The translations under genes and the position numbers were made by a program. Positions 1-10,038 of a DNA stretch of 64,000 bases are shown piece after piece. The notes beneath the pieces are model-generated. The model saw only the letters and a list, made by a program, of their open reading frames with translations, was not told the origin of the DNA and made no database searches. Source of the stretch: Aulosira sp. FACHB-615 (lineage in GTDB: Bacteria; Cyanobacteriota; Cyanobacteriia; Cyanobacteriales; Nostocaceae); the NCBI RefSeq assembly GCF_014698045.1, contig NZ_JACJSE010000001.1, forward strand, positions 310,001 to 374,000. The letters run 5' to 3'. How positions within the stretch are numbered: the stretch's first letter is position 1; each line of letters opens with the position of its first letter.

Positions 1-856
1 TACCGTCACTGCGATCGCCATAAACTTGACTAGAGAATAATTATTGACAAAAATATTATTCTGTGTATGCAAAATATATAACTGCTTTGCAGTAGTTATG
101 CTGTTATGTGATGCAGATCGCACTCAGTGTCAAAAAATCTAGCTAACTTTGTAGATACAGATGTTTTGTGGCCAAAGCAATCTTGTGTAGGACTTACCGC
201 ATCAAAACGAAAAATCAAGAGTTTTGGCAAGGGTTCAGGGGTATGGGGGTGTACTTATTTAAAATCCTTACACCCCAAACCCTTTCACCCTGACACCCAA
301 TCTCCACAGCTAATTTTTGTGCGTCAGTCCTGCTTGTGATCTACATCTAACTCAAGCGACACAACACAATCTTGAGTCCGACATTATAGCAATCTTATTT
401 GATTTGTAAACATCGCCCATCATTAAACAAGAAGCGCGATCTGAGTTATGCCCCATATTCAACATCAAAAATGTGACAAGCATTAAACTGTGGGGCTGCA
501 TCCAAATCCGACTATGCATAATTACGTAATCATTTAGCAATAAAACGACTTGTAAATTCTTGCTTTTTAGTAAAATTATTGACTTCCTTTATAACCAGAT
601 ATTCAGTTGATTAGAAGCTTAAAGATTGTCAAAAGCTACACATAATACAAATAAAAGATGGATATACTGTAAGTATCAGGGACAATAGTGGCTCTAGTCT
701 TGTTCTGATAGTTACTGGTAGCAAAAAATTACAAACTGCTATCCACCCATAATTCACAGCCCAGAAGTGAGTTAACAAAATAACTATCATTGACTAGGAA
801 TACTTTGTATATAAACAGACAAACAACACCGTATCTCCAACTGCATCTACATCTAA
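1..856. other. Upstream non-coding region
   Basis: AT-rich stretch before the first gene. I see no convincing coding region. The 5' end could hold the last codons of a gene outside the window, but nothing identifies it. Positions 189-331 hold an inverted-repeat element listed separately. The remaining sequence probably contains the promoter of the ATPase gene at 857, but I could not fix a -10 element. Confidence 0.5.
189..331. repeat. Small inverted-repeat element, GGACTTAC-terminus family (copy 1)
   Basis: About 143 bp bounded by AGGACTTACCG on the left and GCGTCAGTCCT on the right, an imperfect terminal inverted repeat. The interior has GGGTGT/ACACCC-rich arms. The same interior in reverse orientation recurs at about 7967-8066, and a fragment is at 9532-9585. 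No transposase is encoded, so it is a MITE-like, non-autonomous element. The open frame across it on the plus strand is an artefact of its composition. Confidence 0.6.
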
Positions 857-2188
857 ATGATCAATACAGATTATTTGTCACGCTTTTATAAAGCATGTAA
901 CCCTAGCTATGCGCTCAATATGAGCGTTCGCAGTGATCAGCAGTACTATATAGATTTCGCTGATGTCCGTGGCTGCAAGATTGTGGAAGAATTGCAACGG
1001 ACTATCAGCCGTATTTCTCCCGATGAACCTACCTGTCAGTTATTTACAGGTCATATTGGTTGCGGCAAGTCTACAGAATTACAACGCCTCAAAGCCGAAC
1101 TAGAAGCAGTGGGATTCCACGTAGTTTACTTTGAGTCCAGTCAAGACCTAGATATGGCTGATATTGATGTCAGCGATATTTTACTGAGTGTAGCTCGTCA
1201 AGTCAGCGCCAGTTTAGAAGCAATTAAAATCAAAGTCCAACCACACTACTTCATCAACCTCTTCAAAGAAATCGGAGATTTTTTACAAAGCCCCATAGAA
1301 CTTTCTGGAGAAGCCGAATTATCTCTGGGGATTGCCAAAATTACCGCTAAAACCAAAGATAGCGCCCAAGCGCGAAATCAACTCCGACAATATTTAGAAC
1401 CACGTACTAACAGCATTTTGCAAGCAATTAACGAAGAAGTTTTAGAAAAAGCCGTTGAACAACTAAAACTCCGTGGTCAAAAAGGTCTAGTTGTCATTGT
1501 TGATAATTTAGATCGAGTTGATATGCGTCCCTTAGCATCTGGGCGGACACAACCAGAATATCTCTTTATCGACCGGGGTGAACAATTACGCCGACTCAAA
1601 TGTCACGTCGTCTACACCATTCCCCTAGCGTTAATTTTCTCGAATGAGTATGAAACACTCAAAAACCGCTTGGGTGGAGGTATTTCACCAAAAGTCTTAC
1701 CAATGGTGAGAGTTAAACAAAGAGATGGTAGTGATTACGAACCGGGGATGTTGCTACTGCGTCAGTTAGTCTTAGCTAGAGCATTTCCAGAAGTTTCTTA
1801 TAATGAAAGACTTTCATTAATCACAGAATTATTTGAACATCCTGAAACCCTTGACCGTTTATGTCGCGTGAGTGGCGGACATATCCGTAACTTATTAGGC
1901 TTGCTATATAGCTGCTTGCAACGACAAGACCCGCCTTTTTCGGCACAATGTTTAGAAGCAGTCATTAAAGATTACCGTGATGATTTGCTATTAGCCATTG
2001 ATGAATATCAGTGGGAACTATTGTTTGAAGTAGTGCAACAGCAAAGCGTTAAAGGTGAGTCTGAATATCAAAGTTTGCTGCGAAGCATGTATTTATTTGA
2101 ATACCGCGATCCTGTGGGTCGTTGGTTTGGGATTAGCCCAGCATTAGCAGAAACCGAAAAAGTCTTGGCTTGGCAGCAAAAAAGGTAA
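857..2188 (+). CDS. P-loop ATPase of a two-gene cassette (ATPase-1)
   Basis: A 443-residue AAA/STAND-like P-loop NTPase. Walker A is GHIGCGKST at residues 65-73 and the Walker B strand VVIVD ends at Asp216, followed by NLDRVD. The segment after Walker B contains YTIPLAL, and the C-terminal third is helical, ending in a LLRSMYLFEYRD motif that resembles a winged-helix-like region. It lacks a signal peptide and membrane segments, so it is probably cytoplasmic. The next gene (116 bp downstream, same strand) encodes a huge STAND-WD40 protein. A paralogue at 20885 has the same motif order (Walker A at 60-68, YTIPIAV, LLHGLYVLEYR) and also precedes a modular partner. I infer that the ATPase switches or loads its partner; the biochemical role is unknown. 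Confidence 0.8.
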   Translation: MINTDYLSRFYKACNPSYALNMSVRSDQQYYIDFADVRGCKIVEELQRTISRISPDEPTCQLFTGHIGCGKSTELQRLKAELEAVGFHVVYFESSQDLDMADIDVSDILLSVARQVSASLEAIKIKVQPHYFINLFKEIGDFLQSPIELSGEAELSLGIAKITAKTKDSAQARNQLRQYLEPRTNSILQAINEEVLEKAVEQLKLRGQKGLVVIVDNLDRVDMRPLASGRTQPEYLFIDRGEQLRRLKCHVVYTIPLALIFSNEYETLKNRLGGGISPKVLPMVRVKQRDGSDYEPGMLLLRQLVLARAFPEVSYNERLSLITELFEHPETLDRLCRVSGGHIRNLLGLLYSCLQRQDPPFSAQCLEAVIKDYRDDLLLAIDEYQWELLFEVVQQQSVKGESEYQSLLRSMYLFEYRDPVGRWFGISPALAETEKVLAWQQKR

Positions 2189-2304
2189 TAAAACTGAGCA
2201 AGCAAATAATTATTAGTATCAGTCATTAGTCTAGGTGAATTTGACTAATGACTAATTTATAATGAGCAATTTCTTCTGTTGAGGCTGTATTCCAGTTTTG
2301 AGAT

Positions 2305-5300
2305 ATGAAAAAATCCCCATTCACAATAGAGAGCGTGAATCAGAATCAACATTCTCTACAAAGATTAGTTCGCTCAATCAAACTTTCTAAAGGGCAATTT
2401 GCTCTGATTTTAGTGCGATGTAATTACAGCCATTTAAGAGAGCAAATGCTAGAAAGCATTCGCTCTCTGACAAAAGATATCAATTTAAAAGAAATTTATT
2501 TACAACCAGCAACTAAAGCCTTACATACAACAATCATCAGTAAATTATCTCTAGATAATCCTGCTGTCATGACTGATGCTTTACCATCGGCAGTCATGGT
2601 TTTTGGTCTAGAATCAATTCTGGTGCTGGAAGATTTATTAACAAGTCTGAATCAAGCTAGAGATATTTATACAGCTACTTTTCCTTTTCCTGTAGTGTTG
2701 TGGCTACAAGATGAAGTAGCAACAATGCTCACTAAGCTTGCACCTGATTTTAAAAGTTGGGCTGCTACCACGATTAAGTTTGAATTAGCCAAGGAAGATT
2801 TAATTGCTTTAATCCGTCAAGAGACAGAATCGCTATTTGCTAAATTTTTAGAAGTAGGTGCAGAGAAATTTCTGTCTAATGCTGATTTGAATTTAGCCCC
2901 AAAGTCGCAACATCGTCATGAAATTGATGCAGCTAGAAATGATTTATTACGTCTGTATAATGTGCAGTTAGAGCCTGGTTTAGAAGCTAGTTTAGAATTT
3001 GTCTTAGGTCGAGATAAATACGCTAATGACCAAATTAATAGTGCATTAGGTCATTATCAAAGAAGCTTAAGTTTATGGCAGAGAGATGGAAAAAGAGAGA
3101 ATGAAGCTGTTCCGAAAGTAGAGGGTATTGATGACAAGAATGAATGTAACTCCGCTTATCGCATTCGGCAGGCGATAGTTTTATTTCATCTTGGTTTGTG
3201 TTATCGCCGGATGGCTGACTTACATCAAATTACAAATAGTAACTATTGTCAACATGCTCTTTCCTGGTTTCAAAAATGTTTAGATTTATTAGAAAAATTA
3301 CAAAGGCAAGACTTAGTAGCAAAATTTATTATCCCTGCTTGTGAAATGCTACAACGTCTCAAATATTGGGACGAATTAGAAGTATTAGCCCAAAAAGCTT
3401 TACGACTGCATGAAACCTATGGTAATACCTCTAAAGTTGCCCAAAGTTATGGTTTTTTAACAGAAGTAGCAGCATCGCGCCATAATTGGGTAATGGCTCA
3501 TGAATTAGCCAGTACAGCCCTTTCAATTGCAGAATTAGCTACAGAAGTTTCTCGTCAACAAGAAAGTTGGTATCTTTTATTATTAGCGCGGACGCAGAGA
3601 CATTTAGGGCAGTGGGAAGAGGCTATTAGTCATTTAGAATGGGCGAGAGTTGTTTGTGAATTACAGTATGAACCATCGCTGTATTTAGAAATTTTAGAGG
3701 AATTGCGATCGCTATACTTTTTTGAGCGTCATGATTATGCCGAAGCCTTCAATCTCAAGCAAGAAAAAATTCACATAGAACATCAATATGGCTTTCGTGT
3801 ATTTATTGGCGCAAGTCAGTTACAGCCCAAACGTTATCGAATTAACCCGGTTTTAGATACCCAAACAATTCCCTTTATTCCTGAAGATATTGCTCAAGAA
3901 ATTGCGGCTTCAGGACGGCTGCAAGATGTTAATCGGTTAATTGAAAGAATTACCCGTGCTGACCATAAATTGACCATTATACATGGACAGTCAGGAGTTG
4001 GTAAAAGTTCAACAATTAAAGCAGGTTTAGTTCCGGCTTTAAAGGCAAGAGTGATTGGTGAAAGGATTCCTTTACCTATTGTTTTATCTGGATACACAGA
4101 TTGGGTAACAGCTTTAGGACGAAGTATCAATCAAGCCTTAGCACAATCAGAATTACCAATTGCGGTGGAATTCAACTCGACTATCTTACTAGAAAAGTTA
4201 CGTCTAGCAACTGAAGGTAATCATATTATTGTGATTATTTTTGACCAGTTTGAAGAATTTTTCTTTACTAGTAACGCTGACCAAAGATTAGAATTTTATA
4301 ATTTTTTTAGTGCTTGTTTAAATATTCCTTATGTCAAAATAATTATTTCCTTGCGTGAAGATTATTTGCATTATTTATTGGAGTTTGAGCGTCTTGGCAA
4401 GGAAAATACAGATAATTTATATGATTTAGGCGTAATTAATAAAAATATTTTAGATAAAGACATTCGTTATTATCTAGGAAGATTTTCTATAGAAAATACG
4501 ACAGGCATTATTTATAGTTTTATCAAACGCTCTCACTATGAAATGAGTGATGAATTAATTCATCAACTAGTCCAAGATTTAGCAGGGGAAGCCAAAGAAG
4601 TCAATCCAATTGAACTGCAAATTGTGGGAGTGCAGTTACAAGCAGAAAATATTACCACACTAGAACAATACAAAATTTGTGGTGGTTCGGCAAAGTTAGT
4701 AGAGCGTTGGCTGGAGGAAGTAATTAAAGATTGTGGGCAAGAAAATGAAGAATTGAGTTGGCAATTATTATTTGAACTCACTGATGAAAAAGGTTTTCGT
4801 CCTCTCAAGACTAAATCTGATTTAGCCATTGCTTTAAGCTCACATATTTATCAAACATCAGGAACCCCATCAAATTGGGAGCTAATTCTAGAAATTTTGG
4901 TAGGCTCAGGGTTGATTTTGCGCTTACGTGAAGAGTTGGGCGATCGCTATCAATTAGTCCATGATTATTTAGTCGAACCAATTCGTCAACGCAATAGCTA
5001 CGGCATAGTTGCGGAACTGGAAAAAGTCAAATCTGAAAAAAAACGCGCCGAAGTCGCCCAAAAGCTTTCCCAAGAACATCTGAATTTGATTTTGCAACGG
5101 CGGTTGCGGGAAGCACGCATAGCAGGTGTGATTTTGGCAGTCATGGGCGGAACCATAGCGGCTTTGTGGTGGCAAGCTGACTTGCAAAAACGCGCCGCCA
5201 TTCGTCAAACAATTCGGGCAGAACGTAGTGAAACTAATTTAAAAATTAGCGCGATCGCAGCCACAAGTGAAGCTTTATTCGCCTCCAATAAAGAATTTGA

Positions 5301-7329
5301 TGCCCTCCTAGAAGGGTTACGCGCCTGGAGAAAGCTAAAACAAGCCAACGAAGTATTACCAGAAACTCGAATGCGTGTAGTAACTGCTTTACAACAGGCA
5401 GTTTATGGCGTTTCTGAATTAAATCGTTTGGAAGGACACACTGATATTGTTTGGGGTGTCGCCTTTAGTTCTGATGGTAAATTCTTGGCATCGGGTAGTC
5501 GGGATCAAACGGTGAAACTTTGGCGATCTGATGGCACTTTACTACAAACCCTCAAAGGGCATACTGAGTCCGTTACCAGTGTGAGTTTTAGTCCAGATGG
5601 GCAAAGTCTGGCATCTTCCAGCCTTGATAAAACCGTGCAAATCTGGCAGAAAAACCCCGTAACTGGTGAATTTGACTTACAACCAGCCAAAACCCTAATA
5701 GACCGCGATTGGGTTTATTGCGTAACTTACAGCCCCGATGGCGAGTTATTAGCCACAGGCAATCGAGATGCTACAGTCAAACTCTGGCGCAAGGACGGTA
5801 CCTTAGTCAAAGTCCTCAAAGGGCATCAAGACTGGGTGAATTGGGTCAGCTTTAGTCCTGATGGTCAATTAATTGCCTCTGCTAGTGACGATCGCACTGT
5901 CAAAATTTGGCGGCGTGATGGCACACTCGTAAAAACACTGTCTGGTCATCAAAATGGTGTAACCGTTGTGGCGTTCAGCCCAGATGGGCAAATGATTGCA
6001 TCAGCAGGTAGAGACAAAATCATTAAATTGTGGCAGCGCCAGCAAAATAGCGACAATAACTTTGACTTTCAAGCTTATAAAAATTTAGAACAGCACACCA
6101 GTACAATTTGGAGCTTGAGCTTCAGCATTGATGGACAAAAGTTAGCGTCAGGAAGTGATGACAATACGGTTAATCTGTGGAGTAGTACAGGTGCATTAAT
6201 TAAAACTTTTAAAGGTCATAGTGATGCAGTGGCCAGTGTGGCTTTTAGCCCAGATAACAAAATCTTGGCATCAGGAAGTTATGACAAGAGTGTCAAACTC
6301 TGGAGTTTAAATGCCCCCTCGTTACCAATTTTGCGGGGGCATCAAGATCGAGTTTTGAGTGTGGCTTGGAGTCCTGATGGGCAGATGTTGGCTTCTGGTA
6401 GCCGCGATCGCACTGTCAAACTCTGGCAAAGAGAAATTATCAATGGCGAAGCCACCACCAGACTTTACAAAACCTTAGTTGGGCATACAGAGAAAGTTCC
6501 TAGTGTGAGTTTTGATCCCTTCGGTGAATTAATCGCATCCGGTAGTTATGACAAAACAGTTAAACTCTGGCGGCGCGATGGTACTTTACTCAAAACCTTA
6601 CAAGGACATACAGATAGCGTCATGGGTGTGAGTTTTAGCCCTGATGGCCAGTTATTAGCATCCGCGAGTAAAGATAAAACCATTAAACTTTGGAGTCGTG
6701 ATGGTCAATTAATCACAACTTTAGTGGGCCACCAAGGTTGGGTTAATGCCGTTAACTTTAGTCCTGATAGTCAGTTGCTGGCCTCCGCTAGTGATGATCA
6801 AACCGTCAAACTCTGGCGGCGTGATGGCACCTTGATCAAAACATTTTCGCCCCATGACAGTTGGGTATTGGGTGTCAGTTTCAGCCCAACTGACCAATTA
6901 ATCGCTTCTGCTAGTTGGGATAACACCGTCAGATTATGGCGACGCGATGGCACTTTGTTAAAAACACTGTTAAAGGGGTATAGCGATAGTGTGAATTCCG
7001 TGACATTCAGTCCGAATGGTGAATTATTGGCTGCTGCTAGTTGGGATAGTACAGTCAAATTGTGGAGTCGAGATGGCAAGTTAATTAAAACCTTGACTGG
7101 CCATCGCGCCCCAGTTCTGAGCGTGAGTTTTAGCCCTGATGGACAGACATTAGCATCGGCAAGTGATGACAACACAATTATTTTGTGGAACTTACATTTG
7201 GAAGACTTACTGCTGCATGGTTGTAACTGGGCCGAGAATTACCTCAACCACAACTACAATGTCGAGGGGGGCGATCGCTTGTTGTGTGATGGAATTAATC
7301 GCAGTCAATCAAAATTTCCCTTGAGGTAA
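2305..7329 (+). CDS. Giant adaptor/TPR-like/nSTAND ATPase/TM/WD40 protein
   Basis: 1674 residues. Residues ~1-190 form a domain shared with the protein at 22167 (signature VVLWLQDEVATMLTKLAPDF at 130-149). Residues ~210-510 are helical and TPR-like. A STAND-type ATPase follows, with Walker A GQSGVGKSS at 561-569 and Walker B IIVIIFDQFEEF with Asp647. A single hydrophobic segment lies near residues 937-956 (VILAVMGGTIAALWW). From about residue 1040 there are 14 WD40 repeats (GHxxxV...FSPDG...LASxSxDxTVKLW), enough for two seven-bladed propellers, and a short tail with GCNWAENYL. The layout fits a signal-regulated STAND switch, with WD40 blades as sensor and TPR/adaptor parts as partner surface. 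The immediate upstream ATPase gene is its likely functional partner. Substrate and output are not evident. Confidence 0.85.
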   Translation: MKKSPFTIESVNQNQHSLQRLVRSIKLSKGQFALILVRCNYSHLREQMLESIRSLTKDINLKEIYLQPATKALHTTIISKLSLDNPAVMTDALPSAVMVFGLESILVLEDLLTSLNQARDIYTATFPFPVVLWLQDEVATMLTKLAPDFKSWAATTIKFELAKEDLIALIRQETESLFAKFLEVGAEKFLSNADLNLAPKSQHRHEIDAARNDLLRLYNVQLEPGLEASLEFVLGRDKYANDQINSALGHYQRSLSLWQRDGKRENEAVPKVEGIDDKNECNSAYRIRQAIVLFHLGLCYRRMADLHQITNSNYCQHALSWFQKCLDLLEKLQRQDLVAKFIIPACEMLQRLKYWDELEVLAQKALRLHETYGNTSKVAQSYGFLTEVAASRHNWVMAHELASTALSIAELATEVSRQQESWYLLLLARTQRHLGQWEEAISHLEWARVVCELQYEPSLYLEILEELRSLYFFERHDYAEAFNLKQEKIHIEHQYGFRVFIGASQLQPKRYRINPVLDTQTIPFIPEDIAQEIAASGRLQDVNRLIERITRADHKLTIIHGQSGVGKSSTIKAGLVPALKARVIGERIPLPIVLSGYTDWVTALGRSINQALAQSELPIAVEFNSTILLEKLRLATEGNHIIVIIFDQFEEFFFTSNADQRLEFYNFFSACLNIPYVKIIISLREDYLHYLLEFERLGKENTDNLYDLGVINKNILDKDIRYYLGRFSIENTTGIIYSFIKRSHYEMSDELIHQLVQDLAGEAKEVNPIELQIVGVQLQAENITTLEQYKICGGSAKLVERWLEEVIKDCGQENEELSWQLLFELTDEKGFRPLKTKSDLAIALSSHIYQTSGTPSNWELILEILVGSGLILRLREELGDRYQLVHDYLVEPIRQRNSYGIVAELEKVKSEKKRAEVAQKLSQEHLNLILQRRLREARIAGVILAVMGGTIAALWWQADLQKRAAIRQTIRAERSETNLKISAIAATSEALFASNKEFDALLEGLRAWRKLKQANEVLPETRMRVVTALQQAVYGVSELNRLEGHTDIVWGVAFSSDGKFLASGSRDQTVKLWRSDGTLLQTLKGHTESVTSVSFSPDGQSLASSSLDKTVQIWQKNPVTGEFDLQPAKTLIDRDWVYCVTYSPDGELLATGNRDATVKLWRKDGTLVKVLKGHQDWVNWVSFSPDGQLIASASDDRTVKIWRRDGTLVKTLSGHQNGVTVVAFSPDGQMIASAGRDKIIKLWQRQQNSDNNFDFQAYKNLEQHTSTIWSLSFSIDGQKLASGSDDNTVNLWSSTGALIKTFKGHSDAVASVAFSPDNKILASGSYDKSVKLWSLNAPSLPILRGHQDRVLSVAWSPDGQMLASGSRDRTVKLWQREIINGEATTRLYKTLVGHTEKVPSVSFDPFGELIASGSYDKTVKLWRRDGTLLKTLQGHTDSVMGVSFSPDGQLLASASKDKTIKLWSRDGQLITTLVGHQGWVNAVNFSPDSQLLASASDDQTVKLWRRDGTLIKTFSPHDSWVLGVSFSPTDQLIASASWDNTVRLWRRDGTLLKTLLKGYSDSVNSVTFSPNGELLAAASWDSTVKLWSRDGKLIKTLTGHRAPVLSVSFSPDGQTLASASDDNTIILWNLHLEDLLLHGCNWAENYLNHNYNVEGGDRLLCDGINRSQSKFPLR

Positions 7330-7355
7330 GTCAGTGCGATCGCGCCTCAAGCTTT

Positions 7356-7670
7356 TTAATCGCCGTTTTCTGCTATCACCTCTGGTTGCAAATTTACTAA
7401 AAACGTATGCAATCTCATTCTTTCAATGTAAGGCCAGCCACCCTCAGACTCAATATCTTTCAGGAGTGAGTAAAGTTGCTGGCGATTATCGGGTAGGCTA
7501 TCCTGAAAAGCACCATCCCGAATTGAGCGATGTAAATACTCCAACTGCCGCAGCAAGGTCAACAGCGCCAATGGATTTCCTTGGCAATCTCTCGCTACAT
7601 CATGTACAGCTGTGGCAATCTTCTCTAGTTGCTCGACAAAATCTATTGATTCAAAACTTTTGTTGCTCAT
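7356..7670 (-). CDS. Small conserved-type hypothetical protein
   Basis: About 104 residues when started at the ATG at 7670, which has a GAGAG ribosome-binding-like stretch just upstream; an in-frame start further upstream (7703) adds 11 residues and is less well supported. The protein is soluble, helical and rich in Leu and charged residues (FVEQLEKIATAVHDVARDCQG, truncated here), with no motif I recognise. It converges on the STAND gene with only 26 bp between the stops. Coding character is supported by a clean frame and normal composition. Function unknown. Confidence 0.6.
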   Translation of the reverse strand: MSNKSFESIDFVEQLEKIATAVHDVARDCQGNPLALLTLLRQLEYLHRSIRDGAFQDSLPDNRQQLYSLLKDIESEGGWPYIERMRLHTFLVNLQPEVIAENGD

Positions 7671-7841
7671 GCAACTCTCTCTGTCAAAATTAGGTCTACT
7701 CAAATTTACCGAAGATTGTCAGCTTTCAGGCGCGATCGCCTCTTACCTATACATAATCCTCACAGTCAGAAAGATAGGGCTTGTGCAAGCTTCTAGGAGT
7801 GGCTGTTGAATTATTTTTAGCTGAACTCCTTACACCCAGTC

Positions 7842-8066
7842 AGGACTTATACCATTTTGGATTTTAGATTTTAGATTTTGGATTGGGTAAGGGTTGATAG
7901 GTAAGCTTTTGAGTCATCCATTTGTCGCATTCTTTTTTCAAATTGGTATTACGCACAAAAATAGTCTGTAGAGATTGGGTGTAGGAGTGAAAGGGTATGG
8001 GGGTGTAAGGATTTTGGATACATACACCCCTACACCCTTCCCAAACCCTTGATTTTTGTCAGTCCT
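7842..8066. repeat. GGACTTAC-family element (copy 2, with heptamer insert)
   Basis: Bounded by AGGACTTAT at 7842 and GTCAGTCCT ending at 8066. The right part (7967-8066) is the reverse complement of the core of copy 1 at 189-331. The left part contains an AT-rich run built from TTTTGGA/TTTTAGA heptamers (7856-7886), an apparent later insertion or expansion. No coding potential. Confidence 0.55.
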
Positions 8067-8516
8067 ACTTCAACAAACAATCTTGCGGCCTCAGTCCTAA
8101 ACTAATTTTGCTCACTCAACACAAATTGCAGAACATAGCAATTCTCAGCAAAAGAGAGTGGTGGCTTTGATTACAGCCTCTCAGGAAGCTAGATAGGATC
8201 AAAGACTTCCTACTTTAAACTAGAGTGCTTTGATTTTGAGTTAAAAAAAATCGTATGATCTGGCTGATTTCCCTATAAAGCAATGGGCTGTATGTAGTGG
8301 CAATACATACATAATACAGAACGACTTCAAAAAACCCTGCAAATGCCTATAGTAGTTGCAAGGTGAGAGGTCGGAGCGACGTTAAAAGCGTCATTGATGC
8401 AGCAAAGCCTAACTTTCGGGAACAGCTTGCTGTCAGTGAGGACTGCTTTTCGTCAGAGATCAAAACTTCGTGCAGTTTTACAACTTAGATATTAATTTTT
8501 GACATTGAGGTTGACC
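8067..8516. other. psbO upstream/leader region
   Basis: 450 bp without a gene. The last 150 bp contain short self-complementary segments (for example GACG...CGTC around 8378-8392 and ACAGC...GCTGT near 8422-8434) that could fold in a transcript leader. I could not define a promoter with confidence. Confidence 0.35.
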
Positions 8517-9350
8517 ATGAGGTATCGCGCTTTAATTGTTGCATTCTTGGCTTTATGCCTGGGGCTATTAACTGCTTGCAGTGATGCTCCAGAGGCTAGT
8601 GTTAGAGAAGTACTCACCTACGAACAAATTCGTGGAACAGGCTTGGCTAACAAATGTCCTCAATTGGCAGAAACCAGCCGTGGCTCTATTCCCCTTGACA
8701 GTAGCCAGTCTTACGCCATTAAAGAACTGTGCTTGGAACCTACTAATTTCTTTGTCAAAGAAGAACCAGCTAATAAACGCCAAATAGCTGAATTTGTAAC
8801 TGGCAAATTGTTAACCAGATACACTTCTACCATTGACCAAGTACAAGGGCCACTGAAGTTCAACTCAGATGGTAGCTTGACTTTTGTTGAAGAAGATGGT
8901 CTAGACTTCCAAGCGATTACAGTTCAACTTCCTGGTGGTGAGCGAGTACCTTTCCTCTTCACCATTAAAAACTTAGTAGCTCAAACACAACCTAGTTTGA
9001 CCAGCATCAATACTTCTACAGATTTTGAAGGCGAATTTAAAGTGCCTTCTTACCGTGGTGCTGCCTTCCTAGACCCCAAAGGTCGCGGTATTGTGACTGG
9101 CTATGATAATGCTGTGGCTCTTCCTGCTCAAGCAGATGACGAAGAACTCACCCGTGCAAATGTGAAGCGTGCTGATATTCTCAAAGGCAAGATTTCTCTG
9201 CAAGTAGCTAAAATAGATAGTTCTAGCGGTGAAATTGCAGGTACTTTTGAGAGTGAACAACCATCTGATACTGACTTAGGAGCCGGTGAACCCAAGGAAG
9301 TGAAGATTCGCGGTTTATTCTATGCCAGAGTAGAATCTACTCGTTCTTAA
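8517..9350 (+). CDS. psbO: Photosystem II manganese-stabilizing protein PsbO
   Basis: 277-residue precursor of the 33-kDa extrinsic subunit that stabilises the Mn4CaO5 cluster on the lumenal side of photosystem II. The start is the ATG at 8517 with GAGG at 8507-8510; a TTG 18 bp upstream is less likely. The N-terminus is an export signal ending in LLTAC (Cys21), a possible lipobox. The mature part shows family hallmarks: LTYEQIRGTGLANKCP, with a cysteine pair (CPQ... and KELCLEP) expected to form the conserved disulfide, and the GRGIVTGYDNAVALPA segment. A strong terminator follows at 9474. The sigma factor gene sigF lies downstream, an order I recall from Nostoc relatives. Confidence 0.97.
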   Translation: MRYRALIVAFLALCLGLLTACSDAPEASVREVLTYEQIRGTGLANKCPQLAETSRGSIPLDSSQSYAIKELCLEPTNFFVKEEPANKRQIAEFVTGKLLTRYTSTIDQVQGPLKFNSDGSLTFVEEDGLDFQAITVQLPGGERVPFLFTIKNLVAQTQPSLTSINTSTDFEGEFKVPSYRGAAFLDPKGRGIVTGYDNAVALPAQADDEELTRANVKRADILKGKISLQVAKIDSSSGEIAGTFESEQPSDTDLGAGEPKEVKIRGLFYARVESTRS

Positions 9351-9473
9351 ACTCAGCACATTGCTGGCATTTAAGATCAAAATTTAAAGCCATTAGGCTT
9401 CAAATCAGTCTTTAGAAAATGGACAGGTGGATTTTGAGCTAAATTGACCTAAATGGCCACATATTTCACAACT

Positions 9474-9497
9474 AAAGGGCTTTTTGCCCTTTTTTTA
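9474..9497 (+). terminator. Intrinsic terminator of psbO
   Basis: Seven-base stem AAAGGGC / GCCCTTT around a TTTTT loop, followed by a further run of T. It lies about 120 bp after the psbO stop and before sigF, so psbO is probably monocistronic. Confidence 0.75.
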
Positions 9498-9531
9498 TTG
9501 CTGTTCAGAACTTAAATATTATGCGTTGAGA

Positions 9532-9585
9532 TGGGTGTATGGGGGTAAGGGTATAGGGGTGTAATTGTTTTGGATACATACACAC
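9532..9585. repeat. Fragment of GGACTTAC-family element core (copy 3)
   Basis: The GGGTGTATGGGGGTAAGGGTATAGGGGTGTAA-like stretch followed by TTTTGGATACATACAC matches the core at 7990-8032 in the same orientation. The termini are missing, so this is a decayed or partial copy. Confidence 0.45.
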
Positions 9586-10038
9586 GCCACTACTCCCCAC
9601 TCACTACTCCCAATTCCCTACCTTAAATTCAGGTCTATTGAATATTTGTAAAAATTGTATTAATTCTTTTGTGAGATACCGTAAGCATACTGAAAAATTA
9701 CCTTTCATTCAGGTAAAAAAATAATCACAAACAAACTTCATACCCAGGTAAACAAATTAAGTACAATCTCGGTTTGAAATTAAGTAAATTATTTTATATT
9801 TTGTTGCTATGTAGTTTTTGATTGGCTACAGATAATAACCAATTCTAAATAACTAAAAAACAATTTTGCCGATTTAAATATTGCTTGATTGTTCAAAATT
9901 TCATAGTAGTAGCAGTGCTATATGACGACAAAAGCCTTTACATGTGCATATAGCCTGTTACTTGCTGTGAAATTTTGTAATCTTGGCTTGTTTAAACGCA
10001 CTTACCCTACTGTTTATTTGCTAAATAAATCCGGTGCT

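Noticed and set aside
127..339. 70-codon plus-strand frame near the window start
   Set aside because: It runs through an inverted-repeat element, has no ribosome-binding site and no family features.
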